Of a stretch of DNA of 64,000 bases, positions 58,619 to 64,000 are shown one piece after another. A program made the position numbers and the translations under genes. Each line of letters starts with the position of its first letter. Position 1 is the stretch's first letter. The notes beneath the pieces were generated by a model that saw nothing but the letters and a program-made list of their open reading frames with translations, searched no databases and was not told where the DNA came from. The stretch is from NCBI RefSeq assembly GCF_036227605.1, contig NZ_CP109487.1, positions 1,488,001 to 1,552,000 of the forward strand. Reading direction: 5' to 3'. The stretch is from Streptomyces sp. NBC_01439 (GTDB lineage: Bacteria > Actinomycetota > Actinomycetes > Streptomycetales > Streptomycetaceae).

Positions 58619-58725
58619 CCCTCGAACGGTCAACACGTGGAGACACAGACCACCGGGCCCTGCCCGGCGCCAACAGCTCTGCGGGCGAAGAGGGCCAGAC
58701 GTGGACGACTTCCGGCCATTGTTGT

Positions 58726-58785
58726 CCGAACGCAGTGAGACACAGCTGGACGCAGGCGGACACAGCCGGACGCAGTGAGACGACT
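58726..58785 (+). repeat. Three tandem 20-bp repeats before the nuclease gene
   Basis: Units at 58726, 58746 and 58766 share the core GGACGCAG (first copy GAACGCAG) followed by GAC-type ends and have exactly 20-bp pitch. They lie 76 bases before the ATG at 58861. Likely operator or iteron sites for a protein binding on one face of the helix. Confidence 0.75.
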
Positions 58786-58860
58786 TCTGCGGCGTTCCGC
58801 CTGGCCTGTCTGCGTCTGCCTCTCGTTTTGACGGGAGCGTGCTGCGCAACACTTCACGTC

Positions 58861-59361
58861 ATGCCGAGCTTTCAGCAGAGGAAAGCCGTGGGGGACGCCC
58901 ACGAGCAGCGCATCGCCAAGGAACTGACCGCGCGCGGATGGGCGGTCAACCAGTGGGGGCAGGGAGTCCTCACCCAGCCCGTTCAAGCCGCACTCCGAAA
59001 GACCGACAGCTCCCTTCGGTGGACGCCCGACCTCCTTGCCGCTAAAGAGGGCCATGTCGCAATGATCGACTGCAAGAGCAGCATGACCAGTCGGGCGACG
59101 CACCGGCACGCGATCGAGAGCGCCGCGGTCGACGCGCACCTCCAGCTCGTCGCGTGGACCAGGCTGCCCCTCTACTACGTGTTCGACAACCTCGACGTCC
59201 TCACCCCGTACGACGCCCTCACAGCGGGACAGACCGGCCCCCGCTCGGTCCGAACCGGCTCGGGCGCGCCATACTTACTCGTACCTACGACGCACTGCCG
59301 CGCCTTCAACGCCGCCTTCGGCCCGCGAAGGCATCCGTCCGTCGCAAGCGACGCCGCCTGA
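58861..59361 (+). CDS. Small PD-(D/E)XK nuclease, Holliday-resolvase-like
   Basis: 166 residues from ATG 58861. PSFQQRKAVGDAHEQRIAKE starts with a helix and a Glu typical of Hjc-like nucleases, then LTARGWAVNQWGQGVLTQPV, RWTPDLLAAKEGHVAMIDCK: D...D-x-K forms the metal site. HRHAIESAAVDAHLQLVAWT and RLPLYYVFDNLDVLTPYDAL complete the fold. Such enzymes cut branched or foreign DNA. It has 20-bp iterons in its promoter region, so it may be under its own control or that of a phage or element regulator. No partner gene overlaps it. Confidence 0.8.
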   Translation: MPSFQQRKAVGDAHEQRIAKELTARGWAVNQWGQGVLTQPVQAALRKTDSSLRWTPDLLAAKEGHVAMIDCKSSMTSRATHRHAIESAAVDAHLQLVAWTRLPLYYVFDNLDVLTPYDALTAGQTGPRSVRTGSGAPYLLVPTTHCRAFNAAFGPRRHPSVASDAA

Positions 59362-59841
59362 GCCCAGCGCCGCGCCAGACCCGCTGCTCGGTACAGTGCT
59401 CATACCGAGCAGCGTTCGGCTTCGACCGCCGCCGGAGTCACGTAGCGGGACACCAACCGCCCTCAGGAACCCCAGCGAGCCGTCGTTGGCCATCCCGAGC
59501 GCCTTCAAAGGCAACCACAACAACGCCCCACGTCGCACACCCAGCTGGCGTCCGCATCCGCCTATGTCGAGGCAGTCGACATCGGCGCACGGAACGAGAC
59601 GCCGATCCTGTGTTCAGCACGGAGCTTCCGACCGAGGGCCCGCTCACGGTCCACGCGCCGCAGGCGCGCGGCATCTGCGGCGGCTGAACGGCGCACCGGA
59701 CGCCCCCGACAACCACCTCGATCAACCCGTCGACGACGAGACGATTCCAACCGCGTCAGACACTGCGGCCAGGGCGGCCTGATTGGCGCAGAGTGCGTCG
59801 TCGACCGCACGGCCCTTGAGAATTCGCGGGATGCGCTGGGA
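59362..59841. other. Intergenic region containing a gene remnant
   Basis: 480 bases between the nuclease gene and the convergent NTPase gene. It holds the degenerate paralogue fragment described at 59450-59640 and otherwise no coding pattern. Confidence 0.6.
59450..59640 (+). pseudogene. Degenerate fragment of a paralogue of the 57235 gene
   Basis: One frame reads NPSEPSLAIPSAFKGNHNN and the next frame continues TQLASASAYVEAVDIGARNE, TPI. These match KPGEPSRVIPVTCKGTHGN and KQLATASADVEGIHIGAYNE, TPA of the intact protein. The frame changes once at about 59535 and start and end are missing. It is a relic of a tandem copy or of an older version of the locus. Confidence 0.7.
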
Positions 59842-62800
59842 TCACCGAGCGGCGTCGAGGAGATCCAGAACGGCAAATCTGATCGGCCGAGGTTTCATCA
59901 GGGGGTTGTCATGTAGCACGGAGTCGCTGTCAGCAAGCGGTGCCAGGGCTGTGACTACGTCGGCGGGAAGTCCGGTCGCGGTGGCCAGAATGCCGGCCAG
60001 AAGAACCTGTCGATGAAGTGGCTCACTGGATACCGCGGTGTAGGTGCGGCTGCGGGAGCCCCATGCCACCGTACTGGTACCCATGTTATCGGGGCTAATG
60101 ATGGCGGCAATTACGGCTTCCTCAGCGTCGAGATCACGTCGGATGCGATGGGCAGCGGCGTCGAGGAGATGGGGGCCAGCAAAGGTGACGGCGCGGCGCT
60201 GTAGCCGCTCGGCGAAGCGCAGGATGAGGTCAGGTACGTGGGCGGCCGGGGCAAGATTGATCGTCACGGCGATGGCCTCGGGCCAGGTCCAGCCCAGCCG
60301 GTAGCCGCTAGCGAGCTCTTCTTGCAACTTGCGATAGAGACTGTGCGCGTGTGGGTCATCGGGCAGGAGCCGGGCCAGGGCGATGCGGCGCCAGCCGGTG
60401 ACAGTCACATCGATATCGTCATCGCTGATCAGTTGCCGTGACGGTTTGATACCCGATGGATGGACCAGAAGCTCCAGCAGTTCGCGTCGGTGGACGTCAG
60501 TAAGGCGGAGCCTGTCCACCACGCTGAGAACGGGCTGGGGGTCGTTCTCGGCTTGGGCTGTCTGGGCTGCATACTTGAGCAGGCACGGATCTTCCGGATT
60601 GGCTTCGGCGTACCAGGCAAACACACCCTTTTCTCGCAGGAGTTTAGGGTCGCCGTGCACGGCATTGTTCAGTGCGCGGTCGAGGTCTGGGTGGCGAATG
60701 GCGGCGTTCGCCAGCCGTGACCACACGCCGGTGAGATCTGGCGGGTTGCGAGGGAGTCGTCCAGCAAGGCGCTCGGGCAATCGGTTGTCGCTCTGGTCTT
60801 GCAGCGCCTTCCAGTGGCTGGCGATCAGTTCGGTCAACTGAGGATCGTAGCCGGACAGGGGATCGTCGAGTTCGACGGTGACGGGCCGGCCGTCGTAGCG
60901 TTCCACGACGCCCTGCAGGAGGGCGACATCGTTGAGCAGGAGCATGATCGCCCAGGCAGTGCGGCGGCGGTCATCGCCCGTCTCAAGGTCGTGGGAGAGC
61001 ATTTCAATTCGGCACTCGGTACGCAGGCGCTGGAGTGCCTGTTGCTGGTGTGCCTGCTGCGTCGTGGCGGAGTTTTGGGCGCCGTCAGCGGTCGGCGCCG
61101 TGGAAGAAGCCGGGGCGAGCCCGCGGGCGAGCGCGGTACCGGCAGCCCGACGCACGGAACCCGATGTGTCGTGGCGCCAGTGCTTCAGCAGTTTGATCAT
61201 GATCTCCGTGTCGATGCCGCGCCGTGTGAGCTGCTGGGCGATCAGCATCCGCAGGGAGGGTGGGAGGGGGTTGAGCAGGGACGTCGCCTCGGCGACGATC
61301 TGCACGGCTTCCGGACTGCTGAGCGGGCCGTAGCCGATCAGTACAGCACCAGCCTCGGGAGAAGGCCCGCCCAGACACTGGCGGGCGTAGACCAAGACCT
61401 CGGGGACTTCTGGCCACGCCCCGATGATCCAACCGCGCGCGGTGCCGAAGTCCTCGCTCGGCACCGCGTCAAGACACAGGCTGGCTAGAGCGCGTGCATC
61501 GTGACGTACCAGGGCGCGTTCGGCCTCAGTGCGCTGGATGGGGGAGGATTCGCCCCGTGCGGCGTTCTTGCAGTCGATCCAGAGCCTGCCCAGGGCGGCG
61601 ATAGCGTGGTCGATGTACTTCTGGGGGCGCTGTTGGATCAGCTGGACCAGGCACTCGATTCCTTGCTCGGGCCCGAGGACTGCAGCGACGACCTCCACAA
61701 AGGGCACCGCGTCGTCAGCAGGTCCGTTGATCTTGCGTAGCAGTGCTTCTCGGGCGGTGGGGTCATCGCCGTAGTGGTGTTGCAGGGCACGCGCCGACGA
61801 AGCTGTGCCGAAGGCGGCGTCAAGCGCGTCGATCAGGTAGTCGCGTACTTGGTCAGTCCTGGCCAGCCGAGCCAGGTTGTAGGCGTCGTCGCCGAGGTGG
61901 GCGGCCTCGCGCAACAGCCGGGTCTGAGCGGCGTCGCGGATTGTGAGCTCATCCGCCCAGCCTGCAGGCGCATGGGCCAGGGCATAAGGGAAATACTCGT
62001 CGGAGGCGATTTCGCGGGCCACCCACCTGACCGCCTTCGGGTCATGCGGGAACGCGGTGAGCAGCACCCACCAAGCAAGTTCCCGCGATCCGGGAGTGCC
62101 GGGGCGGCCTGGGGTACCCGACAGGATGTCCAGGCAGAGGTCTCGCACGGACTCATCGTCCCGGGCCGCTTCGCTGACCATCTCCACCGTGACAAGGTCC
62201 CAGAACTCCCCTACCGAGTCCCGTTCGAGCAGGCTGAGCAACCGCTGACGATCGTTCTCATCCCAGGCGGGGGCTGAGGTCTCGCCCTGAAGCGCCCGGT
62301 GCGCGCGCAGGGCGACGGCCCAGATGCCAACGGCTCCCTGGCGCAGGCCCCAGGAGATCAGCTCCGTCGTCCGGGGGTGGCCGGGCCAGCCGGTGACCAG
62401 TGCTTCGAGTGCGGCTGCTTGGGTGCGGGTCTCGCTTCCTGAACGGATCACCAGGGCCAAGGCTTGGGCCACGTCCTCGGAGCCGCCCAAGCGTTGGGCA
62501 ATAGCCTGAGCCGAGGCGTGCTTGACGTTGGAGGACGGATGCTCCAGAGCCCGCAGCAAGATTGCCTCAGCGTCCGGTACGGCGATGCCCCCGCGGCGCA
62601 GCGCCCAGTACGCGCTCGGGTCGTCCGTGGTGGCTATGGCTTTGCGCGCGAACCATGGCAGCAGGATTCGACTCGCGGTCGTCCCGGTTAGGGCACCGGT
62701 GAGGGCGGCGACTAGACGCGCCCTATGGGGCATCCAGGGGTGGCGTTCGACGCGGTCGCAGAGGATCCGGGCGAACCGTGCGGCATCGCGGGGAAGCATG

Positions 62801-64000
62801 CGGACACCAGCTGCCAGAGCCTCTGCGACCAGCTCATGGCCGGCCATTTCCTCTGGTGAGTGCTCCGGCCCTGCGCTGGTGGCTGTCTGCAGCAGATCGG
62901 CAACCTCGCCTGGGCGTCCCTGGCCGGCTAGTAGAGCAAGGAGCACATCGCGCCAGGAACGGCTACCGACTCTGGATCGGACGATTTCCCTCTGATGGGC
63001 CAGGGGTAGGGTCGTCAGGTGCTCAGCGGCGAGCTGTTCGGCGACGGCGCGGTGGATAAAACCCAAGGTACCGGCTCCCTGAGCGACCAGGATGCCGAGA
63101 TCGCCTTCGGCTGTCTCCATGATCTGCGGAGCCAGACGACGGGCATCTGCAGGGTCGTAGCCGAGCAGGTCGTCATCGCACAGTGCCCGGACCACGCTAG
63201 CGCGCCACACGCGGATGCCGGCAGCGGGCCCTGTCTCGGCCTGACGCAGTTCGTAGGCGACAGCGGCCAGAACCTGGCGGATTTCCCGGGTGTCCAGTGC
63301 GTTGCCGGATCGGCGCATATCCCGTCTGCGAATTGCAGGGTGCTGCTCGACCAGCACGTCGACCAGCCGTCGGTGGGCTTCCATACGCCGTGTTGGCAGC
63401 GGGCCATTCGACCACATCCCGGCCAGCATCAGCAGGAACAGCGGCACGGTAGCCAGGGTGCTCAAGTCGGCTACGGCCTTAACCTCATCCAGGAAACGGT
63501 GAGCGCTGTCTGTTTTGAGGCGTTGCGCGGCCTGGCTCGGGCCCTGAGGGTCTTCAGATGTAGTTAGCTCGGCCAAACCGGCCCTGGCGAAAGCGGCCCG
63601 AGCCATGCGCTGCTGCTGAGCTTCGGACAACAGAGCCAGGTTCCCCACCCGCCAGCCGGCCAGTGCCATTAGACGGCGCAGGGCATAGGGGCGGCTGGAA
63701 ACGATGGCAGCAACGTTGCGGCTGCGGATGAAATTTTCAAGGAGGGTCAGGGCAGGGTGGGCGCTGTCCTCGTCAGTCCATTCGTCCAAGCCGTCGACTA
63801 CCAACAGCAACCGGTCGTCGGCCAGGGCGCGTGCCACCAAGCCGTGCAGGTGCTGCGCTGAGTATCGAGTGAGCCAGGCCCGGACGGCGGACTCAATCGA
63901 CCGCTCCGCGTCCTCTTTGAGGTATTCGCAGAGGAATGAGAAGGGAAGCCACACCGGCAAACTCGAGCCGAACTTGCCGGCCAGGGCTGAGGAACGGGGT
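59842..64000 (-). CDS. NACHT-type NTPase with HEAT-like repeats, N-terminus outside window
   Basis: About 1,385 codons are visible; the frame continues across the right edge, so the P-loop is not seen. Just after it come PVWLPFSFLCEYL, LLLVVDGLDEWTDED (Walker B of STAND NTPases), NVAAIVSSRPYALRRLMAL and STLATVPLFLLMLAGMWSNG, then a winged-helix-like part and FIHRAVAEQLAAEHL. The remaining about 1,000 residues are helical repeats (for example SNVKHASAQAIAQRLGGSED, SGSVRRAAGTALARGLAPAS), as in HEAT-type sensors. Such NLR-like proteins (Avs and NACHT defence proteins) detect phage proteins and trigger an effector. The effector domain would be N-terminal or a neighbour and is not visible. Confidence 0.82.
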   Translation of the reverse strand, partial: PRSSALAGKFGSSLPVWLPFSFLCEYLKEDAERSIESAVRAWLTRYSAQHLHGLVARALADDRLLLVVDGLDEWTDEDSAHPALTLLENFIRSRNVAAIVSSRPYALRRLMALAGWRVGNLALLSEAQQQRMARAAFARAGLAELTTSEDPQGPSQAAQRLKTDSAHRFLDEVKAVADLSTLATVPLFLLMLAGMWSNGPLPTRRMEAHRRLVDVLVEQHPAIRRRDMRRSGNALDTREIRQVLAAVAYELRQAETGPAAGIRVWRASVVRALCDDDLLGYDPADARRLAPQIMETAEGDLGILVAQGAGTLGFIHRAVAEQLAAEHLTTLPLAHQREIVRSRVGSRSWRDVLLALLAGQGRPGEVADLLQTATSAGPEHSPEEMAGHELVAEALAAGVRMLPRDAARFARILCDRVERHPWMPHRARLVAALTGALTGTTASRILLPWFARKAIATTDDPSAYWALRRGGIAVPDAEAILLRALEHPSSNVKHASAQAIAQRLGGSEDVAQALALVIRSGSETRTQAAALEALVTGWPGHPRTTELISWGLRQGAVGIWAVALRAHRALQGETSAPAWDENDRQRLLSLLERDSVGEFWDLVTVEMVSEAARDDESVRDLCLDILSGTPGRPGTPGSRELAWWVLLTAFPHDPKAVRWVAREIASDEYFPYALAHAPAGWADELTIRDAAQTRLLREAAHLGDDAYNLARLARTDQVRDYLIDALDAAFGTASSARALQHHYGDDPTAREALLRKINGPADDAVPFVEVVAAVLGPEQGIECLVQLIQQRPQKYIDHAIAALGRLWIDCKNAARGESSPIQRTEAERALVRHDARALASLCLDAVPSEDFGTARGWIIGAWPEVPEVLVYARQCLGGPSPEAGAVLIGYGPLSSPEAVQIVAEATSLLNPLPPSLRMLIAQQLTRRGIDTEIMIKLLKHWRHDTSGSVRRAAGTALARGLAPASSTAPTADGAQNSATTQQAHQQQALQRLRTECRIEMLSHDLETGDDRRRTAWAIMLLLNDVALLQGVVERYDGRPVTVELDDPLSGYDPQLTELIASHWKALQDQSDNRLPERLAGRLPRNPPDLTGVWSRLANAAIRHPDLDRALNNAVHGDPKLLREKGVFAWYAEANPEDPCLLKYAAQTAQAENDPQPVLSVVDRLRLTDVHRRELLELLVHPSGIKPSRQLISDDDIDVTVTGWRRIALARLLPDDPHAHSLYRKLQEELASGYRLGWTWPEAIAVTINLAPAAHVPDLILRFAERLQRRAVTFAGPHLLDAAAHRIRRDLDAEEAVIAAIISPDNMGTSTVAWGSRSRTYTAVSSEPLHRQVLLAGILATATGLPADVVTALAPLADSDSVLHDNPLMKPRPIRFAVLDLLDAAR

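Overview
The window is high-GC, densely packed DNA with Streptomyces-type codon use, Shine-Dalgarno starts and gene content (SCO6880-like protein, DUF317 proteins, MerR-clamp fusion, XRE/TPR regulators). It looks like the accessory part of a Streptomyces (or close relative) genome: a large conjugative plasmid or integrated conjugative element followed by cargo and defence-like genes. No rRNA, tRNA or CRISPR array was found.

Positions 1-33.3 kb, all plus strand apart from one transposase, form a type-IV-secretion-like conjugation module. It holds a cut C40 peptidase, a pilin-like two-helix protein, a VirB8-like anchored protein, a TrbL/VirB6-like channel protein, an SCO6880-family protein, a VirB4-type ATPase (5.4-6.9 kb) and a VirD4/TraD-type coupling ATPase (24.4-26.2 kb). 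Between the ATPases lie about 25 small or medium genes, most of them members of a few paralogous families: a small alpha/beta 'GF...GY' domain, a helical-bundle domain, and DUF317. Other genes are a frameshifted ParB-like protein with three internal palindromes, a relaxase-like protein without the catalytic histidines, an MFS transporter, a PP-loop (PAPS-reductase-like) enzyme next to a C5 cytosine methyltransferase, and a double DnaB-N protein. Many starts are CTG, TTG or apparently ATC/ATA at good ribosome-binding-site spacing. An IS5/IS427-type element cuts one gene.

Positions 33.4-41.4 kb carry a compact minus-strand biosynthetic operon: P-loop kinase-like protein, methyltransferase, family-2 glycosyltransferase, arylsulfotransferase-like propeller, creatininase-family hydrolase and two radical SAM enzymes. 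A divergent XRE/TPR regulator precedes it. The set recalls mycofactocin-type maturation, but no precursor peptide is visible.

Positions 42.1-47.7 kb hold a GNAT/NUDIX pair and a PD-(D/E)XK nuclease gene cut by a 3.33-kb transposon. The transposon has 32-bp perfect terminal inverted repeats and a TTA target duplication. Besides an IS630-type transposase it carries a MerR-sliding-clamp fusion and a TPR protein. The nuclease reading frame is restored exactly when the transposon is removed.

Positions 47.8-64 kb look like a defence or integration island: a three-gene minus-strand operon (unknown protein, phospholipase-D-type nuclease, CoiA-like protein), a tyrosine integrase, an unknown protein with a degenerate paralogue fragment nearby, a resolvase-like nuclease preceded by three 20-bp iterons, and the major part of a very large NACHT-HEAT NTPase that runs off the right edge.
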